A stretch of 64,000 bases of DNA, from assembly GCF_001665295.1 (NCBI RefSeq), contig NZ_LZSE01000009.1, positions 124,001 to 188,000 of the forward strand, in the 5' to 3' direction. The position numbers and the translations under genes are program-made. Shown here piece by piece: positions 56,780-64,000 of the stretch (position 1 is the first letter of the stretch; every line of letters begins with the position of its first letter). The notes under the pieces were generated by a model. The model saw nothing but the letters and a program-made list of their open reading frames with translations. It ran no database searches and had not been told where the DNA came from. This DNA is from Mycobacterium sp. 1554424.7 (GTDB taxonomy: Bacteria > Actinomycetota > Actinomycetes > Mycobacteriales > Mycobacteriaceae).

Positions 56780-57795
56780 ATGGTCCCGCCCTCGACGGCG
56801 TTGACGACCCAGGGGATGACCTCATCGAGCATCGAATCGAGCGTGGTGGCGGCCTCGAAGCCGAGCACCTCGGATGCCTTGTGGACATCAGGTGAGCGCA
56901 ACTGGACATCGTGCTCGAACGGCGGATCGCTCTCGTATCGGAATTGGGTGTCGGGGCGCATCTTCTTCCAGATCACTTCCGCCAGTTCCAGCACTGTGGT
57001 GGCCTCGGGCGTCGAGAGGTTGAAGTCCCCGTTGATGGCGGCGGGGTGCTCCATGCAGGTGCGAATGCCGCGCGCCAGGTCACCGCCGTAGGTGTAGTGC
57101 CGCACCTGGGTGCCATCGCCGAGGATGTGCAATGGGTCCTGGCCCTTCGCCACCTTCTGGATGAGGTCGGGCACGACATGGCTCATGGCGAGTTTGACGT
57201 TGCCGCTGGGGATTTCGCGGCCGCCGAGCGCCCGCTGTTCGCCGGTTCCCACGCAGTTGAACGGGCGGATGATGGTGTACGGCAGACCATACTGCTCATA
57301 GGCCCCGTGCGCGAAATACTCACAGGCCAGCTTTTGAAAGCCGTAAGTGCTTGTCGGCGGCGGGCATTCGGTGATGTGTTTCTCCGGTGTCGGGAACACG
57401 GTGGCGTTTTCGAACACCATCGAGGAACTGATCACGTTGATCTTCTTGAGCCAGCCCTTGCGATAGGCGTAGATGGCGGTGTCGAAATGCGCGGCGGCGA
57501 TGCGTTCGTTCTCGGCCAGTAGGTCGTAGGCGTACTCGTGGAAATACGTGATGCCGCCGATGCGGGCCGCGCTCGCCACCATCTGGTCGCAGCCCTCGAC
57601 GAGTTGGAACATCAGGTCCAGGTCTTTGACGTCGCCCTCGACGAAGTGGTAGCGCGGGTGATCGTCGTAGCTTTTCTTGACCTTGCCGTATTTCGAGTAA
57701 TTGTCGATGCCGACGACGTCGTGGCCGGCACGCAGCAGCTCGTCGACCACGTAGCCGTTGATGAATCCCGCGCTACCGGTTACGAGAACTTTCAC
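56776..57795 (-). CDS. NAD-dependent nucleotide-sugar epimerase/dehydratase
   Basis: The protein has 339 residues from the GTG at 57795. It is an extended SDR. The dinucleotide loop reads TGSAGFINGYVVDELLRAG, in which the third glycine of GxxGxxG is replaced by Asn. NVISSSMVFENATVFPTP carries the catalytic Ser, and PPPTSTYGFQKLACEYFAHG carries YxxxK. IRPFNCVGTGEQRALGGREI follows. It is likely a UDP-sugar C4 (or C2/C3) epimerase acting on the product of the dehydrogenase upstream, with which it overlaps by 4 nt (GTGA). The substrate cannot be fixed from sequence. Confidence 0.8.
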   Translation of the reverse strand: MKVLVTGSAGFINGYVVDELLRAGHDVVGIDNYSKYGKVKKSYDDHPRYHFVEGDVKDLDLMFQLVEGCDQMVASAARIGGITYFHEYAYDLLAENERIAAAHFDTAIYAYRKGWLKKINVISSSMVFENATVFPTPEKHITECPPPTSTYGFQKLACEYFAHGAYEQYGLPYTIIRPFNCVGTGEQRALGGREIPSGNVKLAMSHVVPDLIQKVAKGQDPLHILGDGTQVRHYTYGGDLARGIRTCMEHPAAINGDFNLSTPEATTVLELAEVIWKKMRPDTQFRYESDPPFEHDVQLRSPDVHKASEVLGFEAATTLDSMLDEVIPWVVNAVEGGTI

Positions 57796-59051
57796 TTGCC
57801 CGAAGTCCCGGTGCCGAGCGTCGCCAACGGGGTTCCGTTCGTGGCGTTCGCTTCAACGTCGGTGACATCAAGGCAGTTCCAGACGTCCTCTACGATCTTG
57901 CCTTCGGGGATCTGAAGGCCTCGGTAGATCGAGTGCGGCACGCCGATGACGATGACGTCGGCACGCCCCAACACGGCGTCGAGTGCGTAGTAGTCCGGAC
58001 CGTGCAGGAACGGGTCGTGCAGCATCACCTTCTTGGCCTCGAGCATGAGCAGATGCCGGAGCTTGAAGCTCAGCGAATCGCGGGTGTCGTCGCAGTCGGC
58101 CTTGAACGTCATGCCCAGGAGGCCAACGGTCTTGTCGCGCAGATCGACTCGGCGCTTGAGCATGTTGACGATGAACTGCGGCTGGCCCTCGTTGATCAGC
58201 ATCGCCGCGTGTCCGAGCATGAAGTTGTTGTTGCTGAACGCGGCGAGCTGCATGGTGTCCTTCAGCAGGCACGGGCCCGCCGCCAGCCCGGCCGTGGGCA
58301 GGCTGTCGACGCGGCCGTTCTTATAGGTCGCGGCGTGATGAACCCGGCTGAAGTCGAGGCCGGCCTCGCGGCTGAGCAGGTAGAACTGGTTGGCGACCGC
58401 GAACTGGATGTAGCGGTAGGCGTTGCAGAACAGCTTGGCCAGCTCGGCTTCCTGGGGCTTGACCTCGATGATCTCGCTGGTTATCCGTGAGAAGAGTTCG
58501 CGAACGATCCGGAGCCCTTCGGCGTCGAATCCGCTGATGATCTGCGGAATGACCCGCAGCTCGCGGAGCGAATGGCCCTGGGCGATGCGCTCGGGGCAGA
58601 AGGTGACGTGCACCCCGATCCCCCGCTCGGCGAACATGTCGTGGACGCGCTGACTCAGCCCCGGGTAGACGGTGCTTCGGAGGACCAGCGTCTGCCCGTC
58701 ACGGAAGTACGGGCTGATCTCGTCGATGATGCGAAAGAAGGTGTGCGCCTGGGGTGTCAGGTATTCGTCCACCGGCGTCCCGACGACGCAGATGACGATG
58801 TCGGAATTCCTGACCGCCCACGAATCGGTGGTCGCGGAGATGCGCCCGGTCGGCAACAGCCGCTTGAGCAGATCCTGGGCTCCGTTCTCGACGAAGGGCA
58901 TCCGGCCGGCCATGATCGTCTTCAAGGCGTTGGCGTTGGTGTCCAGAATGTCGACGTTGAAACCCTCGTCCGCGAGCACGAGCGCCAGCGGCAGCCCGAC
59001 GTGCCCGGCACCGCCGATGATGCAGATCCGCTTATCGGATTGAGCCGCCAT
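57792..59051 (-). CDS. UDP-sugar 6-dehydrogenase, WecC/Ugd type
   Basis: The protein has 419 residues from the ATG at 59051. ICIIGGAGHVGLPLALVLA is the NAD site. The catalytic Cys is in AAGPCLLKDTMQLAAFSNN, FCPERIAQGHSLRELRVIPQ contains the conserved Glu, and VGLLGMTFKADCDDTRDSLS is the C-terminal domain motif. The phrase CPERIAxGxxxxEL is characteristic of UDP-N-acetylhexosamine dehydrogenases (WecC, TuaD-like), so it may make an N-acetylhexosaminuronic acid or a uronic acid. The neighbour epimerase would then change its stereochemistry. It is the first gene of a three- or four-gene minus operon. Confidence 0.85.
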   Translation of the reverse strand: MAAQSDKRICIIGGAGHVGLPLALVLADEGFNVDILDTNANALKTIMAGRMPFVENGAQDLLKRLLPTGRISATTDSWAVRNSDIVICVVGTPVDEYLTPQAHTFFRIIDEISPYFRDGQTLVLRSTVYPGLSQRVHDMFAERGIGVHVTFCPERIAQGHSLRELRVIPQIISGFDAEGLRIVRELFSRITSEIIEVKPQEAELAKLFCNAYRYIQFAVANQFYLLSREAGLDFSRVHHAATYKNGRVDSLPTAGLAAGPCLLKDTMQLAAFSNNNFMLGHAAMLINEGQPQFIVNMLKRRVDLRDKTVGLLGMTFKADCDDTRDSLSFKLRHLLMLEAKKVMLHDPFLHGPDYYALDAVLGRADVIVIGVPHSIYRGLQIPEGKIVEDVWNCLDVTDVEANATNGTPLATLGTGTSGK

Positions 59052-59115
59052 GTGAACCGCCGCCTCCCTGTCTCGACGTTCACAGTCTTATTGTGTGGAG
59101 CCTATGAGTTGAGGT

Positions 59116-59138
59116 ATCCGAACGTGGGTGTTTTCAGC
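59116..59138. repeat. 23-bp block repeated upstream of two minus-strand genes (copy 1)
   Basis: ATCCGAAC and GTTTTCAGC frame a variable centre (GTGGGT). The block is 65-87 bp upstream of the dehydrogenase start and matches 20 of 23 bases at 60856-60878. Confidence 0.7.
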
Positions 59139-59177
59139 AAATCCGCCCCGATCGGAAACGCCGTCGCAACGTCTCAT

Positions 59178-60743
59178 TCACCGGAGGCTCCGTCGCGCCC
59201 CGGCTGCGAAGAACAAGCCGATTCCCATTGCCAACAATGCGGGGCCCATCGCGAGCACGAGGTGAACCGCGTTCGCGGTATCGCGGGCGAGCGAACCCTT
59301 GAGCAACATCCTGGTCCGAGCCCCGGCGTTGTCGGCGTCGACGGGTCGGAATTGGTGCGGCAGGATCGCCCTGATATCGCGATCGTCCAAGATTTCTGCC
59401 AGCTGTTGCGGCTGCGGGTAGGAAAGGTCGAACATCTGGCCGTGCCCGCCATTTGCATGGAGATCGTCGACGTTCCGTGTGGCGAGGTAGGCCTGAACGT
59501 TGGCTTCCTGTTGACGCGTCGCTTGTCCCCAGGCGATGGCCCCAACCGTCGACGCGTAGCCCAGCACCACAAAGGCGGCTACGACGACGAATACCCATGC
59601 CATCGTGCCCGGGCCAGCATATCGGCCGAACCGTGAGGCGCGCGCCGTCTCGGAGAGCGCGAACACCGCAGCTAGCCCCACGGGATAGACGAGCAGGATC
59701 ATGTCCATGTAGCGCACTGCCATAACGGGTCCTCGGCCGTAGGCGAGAAGCACAAGCTGGATCGCCACCCACTCGCTAATTCCGACTACCAGCCACGCAC
59801 CGTCGGCTATGGCAGGACGCCTCGCCAACGTGTGATGACAGAACCAGACCATCGGGAACAATCCGACTATCGCCTGGCCGCCGACAAGGAACAATCCCTG
59901 GATGAACATCCACGGGGTGCTCATTGGATGCTCGCTCGACGTTGCCCACAGGATCATCGCCAGGGCGATCGACGCCAGGACGACAACGCCGGCAAACTCG
60001 CGAACGCACCTCTTCCGTGCGTTGGTTGCCAACTGCAAACACACGAGCGCGCCAGCCGCGAGAGTTGTGGCCAGACCTGAGCCAAAGGAAAGATAACTGA
60101 GGATCGCGGCCCCCAACCCGCAAAACCAGCGTGCGGAGAACGGCTGCGCGGAGGTGAACGCGACCAGGGCCGCGACACCGAAGAACAACACGAGGTACAC
60201 CTGGCTTTGAAACCCCGATAACGTGTTCTCGTAACCGATTGGAAGCGCGAACAGAAGTGCGACGAAGCACGCCAGGGGCATTCGGCGTCGCACCGCGACA
60301 AGGGGCATCAGGAGCGCCAAAAGCCACACGATCATCGCGGTGTGGATGATCGCGCCGAAGATCATTTCGAGGCGCGTATTCCACTCGCCCGCCACTTCCA
60401 AATGCACTAGCGCGAGCACGCGAAATACGAAGATGCGGTGTTCGTTGTGCGGGGCGAAAAGGTTGGCGCAGGAAAGTGCGCCCTTCAAATACGGCGCGTA
60501 AAGGTTCGCAGCTTCTCCGTACCACTGATCGAAGAAGGGCATCGGCGAACCGAGCGTCGAGATGACGATGAGCTTGGAACCGAGGACGCTACAGGCGACC
60601 GCCGAGAGAAGGGCGAACGTGCTTTTCCGCCGTGGTGGTGCATCGGCCGGCGCGTCCTTCGTGACCGATCGGCCGTCGCCATCCTCGACCGAGGCATAGG
60701 TGGTCCGCTGCTGGAGGCCTATGCCTCCGGGTGCAGTTAGCAT
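59178..60743 (-). CDS. Multipass membrane protein, possible GT-C glycosyltransferase (paralogue 2)
   Basis: The protein has 521 residues when started at the ATG at 60743, which has GGAGGGGGAG 7 nt upstream; a TTG at 60773 is an alternative. It is homologous to the 53596-55215 protein over its full length. Shared blocks are DQW.GE, APHNEHRIF(I/V)FR(L/V)LALVHLE, AGEWNTRL(Q/E)MIFGA, PIGYEN(A/T)LSGFQSQ(I/V)YL and ARKRC.RE. The DQW/HNEHR outer loop and the helix count suggest a polyprenyl-phosphate-dependent sugar transferase. The C-terminal part has a hydrophilic loop like copy 1 (ATRNVDDLHANGGHG). Together the two copies bracket the cassette. The function is unproven. Confidence 0.6.
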   Translation of the reverse strand: MLTAPGGIGLQQRTTYASVEDGDGRSVTKDAPADAPPRRKSTFALLSAVACSVLGSKLIVISTLGSPMPFFDQWYGEAANLYAPYLKGALSCANLFAPHNEHRIFVFRVLALVHLEVAGEWNTRLEMIFGAIIHTAMIVWLLALLMPLVAVRRRMPLACFVALLFALPIGYENTLSGFQSQVYLVLFFGVAALVAFTSAQPFSARWFCGLGAAILSYLSFGSGLATTLAAGALVCLQLATNARKRCVREFAGVVVLASIALAMILWATSSEHPMSTPWMFIQGLFLVGGQAIVGLFPMVWFCHHTLARRPAIADGAWLVVGISEWVAIQLVLLAYGRGPVMAVRYMDMILLVYPVGLAAVFALSETARASRFGRYAGPGTMAWVFVVVAAFVVLGYASTVGAIAWGQATRQQEANVQAYLATRNVDDLHANGGHGQMFDLSYPQPQQLAEILDDRDIRAILPHQFRPVDADNAGARTRMLLKGSLARDTANAVHLVLAMGPALLAMGIGLFFAAGARRSLR

Positions 60744-60855
60744 GCGGGACTCCCCCTCCGCGCCTTGCCTCAAACCCGACCCAAGGGTTGAACGACGGCA
60801 AGGGCGAATACTTACCTATATGAATCCCGATTATGGGACCGTACGAGGTCGACGC

Positions 60856-60878
60856 ATCCGAACACGGGAGTTTTCAGC
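60856..60878. repeat. 23-bp block repeated upstream of two minus-strand genes (copy 2)
   Basis: This copy has ATCCGAAC and GTTTTCAGC with centre ACGGGA. It lies 113-135 bp upstream of the ATG at 60743. On the minus strand CATAAT follows about 20 bp downstream and may be a -10 element. It may be a shared regulatory site or the footprint of a duplication. Confidence 0.7.
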
Positions 60879-60947
60879 GGCGGCCGGACACGTCCAGGTG
60901 ACGATGAAAGTCGGCTTCCGCCTGGAAGATTCCTCGTTCGGCCAGCC

Positions 60948-62228
60948 CTAGCCGGCGACGGCTCCGGGCTCCGAGAACGGCGCCCCGAACTCGGTCACCG
61001 GCTGCAGACCGCGCTTGCGCACCTTGGCGGCGGCGTCCCGGAGCAGCCTGTAGATGCCGGCGAACGCGGCGTGATCCGTCATCACGAACGGTGTCAGCAG
61101 CCGGTTGTGCACCAGCGCGAACGCGACGCCCTCCGCCGGGCTGGCCCAGCCGACCGAACCGCCCAGCCCGGCGTGACCGAAGCCCGGCAGCAAGTTGCCG
61201 ATCGGAATGCTGTGATAGCCGAGGTGGAAAGCCAACGGCACGAACAGGTTTCGGTCCGGACGCAGGCTGCGCCGGCCGGTGAGGCCGGCAACCAACTCGC
61301 GCGACAGGAACTGGGTGCCGTCGATCTCCCCGTGGTTGGCAATCGCGCCGTACATCCGCGCCAGCGCGCGGGCCGTAACCACCCCGTTGGCCGCCGGGAT
61401 TTCGGCGTCCAGCATCGGCATCTCGCCCTGGACGGCGGCGATCATGCCCGGGAAGTACATGGACCGCCACCCACCGGACAGCTCGTTGGCGACCTTGCGC
61501 GTCACGTACGACAGGACCGGGTTGCCCACCAAGTTCTGCGGCGTGATGATCTGGGCCACCCGCGTCGGCGACTCGGCCGGTGGCCGGCCCAGGTGCATGC
61601 CGTCGGTACCCAGCGGCTCGGCGAGTTCCTCACGGATCAGCGCGCGCATGCCTTTACCGGTCACCGCCCGGCCCAGACCCGACATCAGCCAGCCGAAGGT
61701 CAGCGCGTGATAGGCGGACTTGCCCAGCAGGCGCCCCGGCGGGGCGGCCGCCAGCCGTTCCTCCATCACGAGGTGATCGAACAAGTCCTCCTGGGTGGCG
61801 CCGCGCAGGCCCGAGAGGCCGGCGGCGTGTCTCATCACCTCGCGCACGGTGAGCTCGGCTTTGCCGTTGGCGGCGAATTCCGGCCAGTACTCGGCGACGG
61901 GAGCCTCGTAGTCGATCAGCCCGCGGTCGGCGAGCCGGTGGATGACCGTTGCGGTCATGCCCTTGGTCGCCGAGAACACCATCGGGGCGGTGTCGGCCGA
62001 CCACGGCACGTGACCGCCCCGGTCCGACCAGCCCGTCCACACGTCGACCGCGGGCTGACCGTCGACGTAGACGGCCAGCGCCCCGCCACCGAAGCGGCGG
62101 GCCGGGAACATCGTGGAAAAGGCGCGAACGACGCACGCAAAGTGTGGATCCGCCGCGCCGGACACGCGATGACCTGCGTCAGGGCCATCGTCAACAGGGA
62201 CCGCGCGGCGAGCGACCCGAGACTCCAT
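60948..62228 (-). CDS. lipL: Beta-lactamase-fold esterase LipL
   Basis: The protein has 426 residues from the ATG at 62228; GTG and TTG codons slightly upstream are in frame. It is an EstB/class C beta-lactamase-fold esterase. The nucleophile motif SATKGMTATVIHRLA (SxxK) is near residue 90, and Tyr-containing GKSAYHALTFGW follows. HAGLGGSVGWASPAEGVAFA near the C-terminus corresponds to the third motif. It matches Mtb Rv1497 (LipL) closely in length and internal motifs. It hydrolyses short- to medium-chain esters, and a lipid-metabolism role is inferred. It stands alone on the minus strand, 70 nt after meaB. Confidence 0.93.
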   Translation of the reverse strand: MESRVARRAVPVDDGPDAGHRVSGAADPHFACVVRAFSTMFPARRFGGGALAVYVDGQPAVDVWTGWSDRGGHVPWSADTAPMVFSATKGMTATVIHRLADRGLIDYEAPVAEYWPEFAANGKAELTVREVMRHAAGLSGLRGATQEDLFDHLVMEERLAAAPPGRLLGKSAYHALTFGWLMSGLGRAVTGKGMRALIREELAEPLGTDGMHLGRPPAESPTRVAQIITPQNLVGNPVLSYVTRKVANELSGGWRSMYFPGMIAAVQGEMPMLDAEIPAANGVVTARALARMYGAIANHGEIDGTQFLSRELVAGLTGRRSLRPDRNLFVPLAFHLGYHSIPIGNLLPGFGHAGLGGSVGWASPAEGVAFALVHNRLLTPFVMTDHAAFAGIYRLLRDAAAKVRKRGLQPVTEFGAPFSEPGAVAG

Positions 62229-62298
62229 CGTCACGCTATCCAATTTACGTGGATTTCATACCTTCCGCCGGGAAAATGGCGGTTAATTTACCTTTCCG

Positions 62299-63273
62299 TT
62301 AGGCAGAGGCCGCCGCAACGATTTGCTCAGCCGCCAGCGCGGGTGTCAGCTCCCCCGCCCTGACCTGGCGTTCCAGGTCGGCGCGGATTTTGCGGACGCC
62401 CGGGCTGGACATCACCCGGTCCAGCACGGTGTCGCGGACCATCTGCCACGTCCAGTCGACCTGCTGGGCGCGGCGGCGCTCGTCGAGTTCCCCGGCGTCG
62501 GACAGCACCCGGTGATGGCGCTCGATCGTCTCCCACAGCTCGGCCAGGCCGGTACCCTCCGTCGCGCTCATGGTGAGAACCGGTGGCCGCCAAAGCGTTT
62601 CGCCCGGATGGATCAGCCTGATCGCCGCGGACAGTTCCCGCGCGGCCTTTCGCGCCTCGGCCAGATGCTCCCCGTCGGCCTTGTTCACCACGACGATGTC
62701 GGCCAGCTCCAGCGCGCCCTTTTTGATGCCCTGCAGCTGATCGCCGCTGCGCGCCAGGGTCAACAACACGAAGGTGTCCACCATGTTTGCCACGGCCACC
62801 TCGGACTGTCCCACACCGACGGTCTCGACGAGTATGACGTCAAACGCGGCGGCCTCCAGCAGGATGATGGTTTCCCGGGTGGCCTTGGCGACCCCGCCCA
62901 GGGTGCCCGAGGTGGGAGACGGACGGATGTAGGCGTCCGAGTGCACTGCCAGGCGCGCCATCCGGGTCTTGTCGCCGAGGATCGAACCGCCGGTGCGGGT
63001 CGACGACGGGTCGACGGCCAGCACCGCCACGCGGTGGCCCCGTTCGATCAGGTGCATGCCGAGCGCCTCGATGCTGGTGGACTTGCCCACCCCGGGGGTT
63101 CCGCTGATGCCGACGCGGCGCGCGTTGCCCGAATCTGGCATCAGCTCCAGCAGCAGCCGCTGCGCCTTCTCGCGATGGTCGGCGCGCGTGGATTCCAGCA
63201 GCGTGATCGCCCGCGGCAGCGCCGCACGGTCCCCGCGGCGAACCGCCTCGGCCAAGGCCTCGATTCCCGACAC
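62299..63273 (-). CDS. meaB: G3E GTPase MeaB (methylmalonyl-CoA mutase chaperone)
   Basis: The protein has 324 residues from the GTG at 63273. The N-terminal helices (MSGIEALAEAVRRGDRAALP) precede the G domain. Walker A is GISGTPGVGKSTSIEALGMH, AVLAVDPSSTRTGGSILGDK is switch I, ILVETVGVGQSEVAVANMVD contains the G3 ETVG motif, and NKADGEH is G4. The C-terminal helices (VRKIRADLERQVRAGELTP) serve dimerisation. MeaB loads and protects the adenosylcobalamin-dependent methylmalonyl-CoA mutase. In Mtb it lies downstream of mutAB (Rv1492-Rv1493), which should be to the right of this window. Methylmalonyl-CoA also feeds Pks5. Confidence 0.95.
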   Translation of the reverse strand: MSGIEALAEAVRRGDRAALPRAITLLESTRADHREKAQRLLLELMPDSGNARRVGISGTPGVGKSTSIEALGMHLIERGHRVAVLAVDPSSTRTGGSILGDKTRMARLAVHSDAYIRPSPTSGTLGGVAKATRETIILLEAAAFDVILVETVGVGQSEVAVANMVDTFVLLTLARSGDQLQGIKKGALELADIVVVNKADGEHLAEARKAARELSAAIRLIHPGETLWRPPVLTMSATEGTGLAELWETIERHHRVLSDAGELDERRRAQQVDWTWQMVRDTVLDRVMSSPGVRKIRADLERQVRAGELTPALAAEQIVAAASA

Positions 63274-63300
63274 GATCCCTCAGCGTATAGGGCCGCCGGG

Positions 63301-64000
63301 TCAGAAAAGATGCACGCTCCACACGCCGACGTTGTTCGCGGCTCCGGTGGGTAGCAACGCCAGCGCGAGGACCACGTAGGCGAAGAAGAGGACGCTTCTT
63401 CTCGACGGCGCTCGTTCGATCTCCGGCCTGTTGATCGCGAAGAGGATGTAGACGACGGCCACGTCGAAGGTGACCAGGATCCACCACCGGGTCCAGTCGA
63501 CGGCGGTGACAAACAGCGGAACGACCAACGCCGCCCCAAGCAGCGGCAGCAGCGGATTGTGGCGAAATTCGCCGAGGAAAGCGCGGATCGGAACCCCGGA
63601 GAAATAGCGGATTGCCCATGCCGTGCCGGCGAAGTACACCACTCCGAGGACGAACGCGCCGAGGAGCGGGAAGAAGCCCCAATTCAGGACCATGTAGAGG
63701 GCGCCGGCCGTGTCGGCGTCGAAAATCGGAATCACCTTGGCGCACATGAAGTCGTGAAAGTCCGTGCGGCTCTCGACACGACCGAGCATATAGTCGAGGG
63801 CTTTCTGCGGTGTGGTGGAGACACCCCACGGATGTTCGATCATGCCGTGCGGAACTTGGGCGCACAGCTGCGCCGCGACGTCGCGGCGCCCGAGCCAGGC
63901 GACCAGCAGTGTCGAGGCGATCCCCGGCCCGACCGCCAAGACGGCGCACCGTCGCTGGGTGGCGCGCGCCGAATCCCTTGCCAGAACGACGATCGCCAAA
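63301..64000 (-). CDS. Partial multipass membrane protein (5' end outside window)
   Basis: The frame is open to the window edge, so at least 232 C-terminal residues are present. Visible segments include GPGIASTLLVAWLG, YMVLNWGFFPLLGAFVLGVVY, LLPLLGAALVVPLFVTAVDW and SVLFFAYVVLALALLP, with soluble loops between them (QVPHGMIEHPWGVSTTPQKA). TRWWILVTFDVAVVYILFA forms another helix. No family was recognised. It is read in the same direction as meaB, which starts 27 nt after it ends. Confidence 0.65.
   Translation of the reverse strand, partial: LAIVVLARDSARATQRRCAVLAVGPGIASTLLVAWLGRRDVAAQLCAQVPHGMIEHPWGVSTTPQKALDYMLGRVESRTDFHDFMCAKVIPIFDADTAGALYMVLNWGFFPLLGAFVLGVVYFAGTAWAIRYFSGVPIRAFLGEFRHNPLLPLLGAALVVPLFVTAVDWTRWWILVTFDVAVVYILFAINRPEIERAPSRRSVLFFAYVVLALALLPTGAANNVGVWSVHLF

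Overview
The window is chromosomal DNA of a slow-growing Mycobacterium. The GC content is high and GTG/TTG starts are frequent. The flanks carry the Mycobacterium tuberculosis (Mtb) Rv1496-Rv1546 gene set, in inverted orientation relative to the numbering of that genome, and the interior is a complete lipooligosaccharide (LOS) locus. LOS is made by mycobacteria such as M. kansasii, M. gastri, M. marinum and M. canettii. The enzymes here predict fucose (Gmd + EpiA), xylose (Ugd + Uxs) and O-methylated sugars, which best fits the published M. kansasii/M. gastri-type LOS sugars. I cannot name the species from sequence alone.

Left flank (1-18570), mostly housekeeping: the end of an MmpL transporter, a START-like protein, an Rv1543-Rv1544 short-chain reductase pair, truncated haemoglobin glbN, rluD-lspA, ansA, the Y-family polymerase dinX, two methyltransferases, a Gln/Pro-repeat membrane protein, ileS with a T-box leader, a small Rv1535-like protein behind an M-box (Mg2+) riboswitch, and an Rv1531-Rv1533-Rv1534-like operon (CMD protein, nitronate monooxygenase-like protein, TetR).

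LOS lipid and core-glycan section (18571-42445): a 0.94-kb AT-richer control region, pks5, an intact papA4-like acyltransferase, two GT1 glycosyltransferases flanking a wbbL2-like GT2, a sugar O-methyltransferase, mmpL12, the fatty acyl-AMP ligase fadD25, a second condensation-fold acyltransferase, a GT2, a Gap-like transport protein, a GT4 and a methyltransferase. The likely sequence of events is FadD25 activation, Pks5 chain building, PapA transfer to trehalose, glycosyl extension and methylation, then export through MmpL12 and Gap.

Glycan-diversification section (42748-60743): gmdA is separated from epiA by about 7.5 kb. That insert carries a nucleotide-sugar glycosyltransferase, uxs, ugd, a GT-C membrane glycosyltransferase, a GT2, a GtrA-type flippase and a polyprenyl-phosphate glycosyltransferase, a set that resembles the Gtr periplasmic glycosylation systems. 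After epiA come the C-terminal remnant of an FkbM methyltransferase, a GT2, and a cassette bounded by two paralogous multipass membrane proteins. Inside the cassette are a methyltransferase-GT2 fusion, an atypical epimerase and a WecC/Ugd-type dehydrogenase. This cassette is the best candidate for something undescribed.

Right flank (60948-64000): lipL (Rv1497-like), meaB (Rv1496-like) and a partial membrane protein at the window edge. No rRNA or tRNA gene, CRISPR array, insertion sequence or prophage was recognised.
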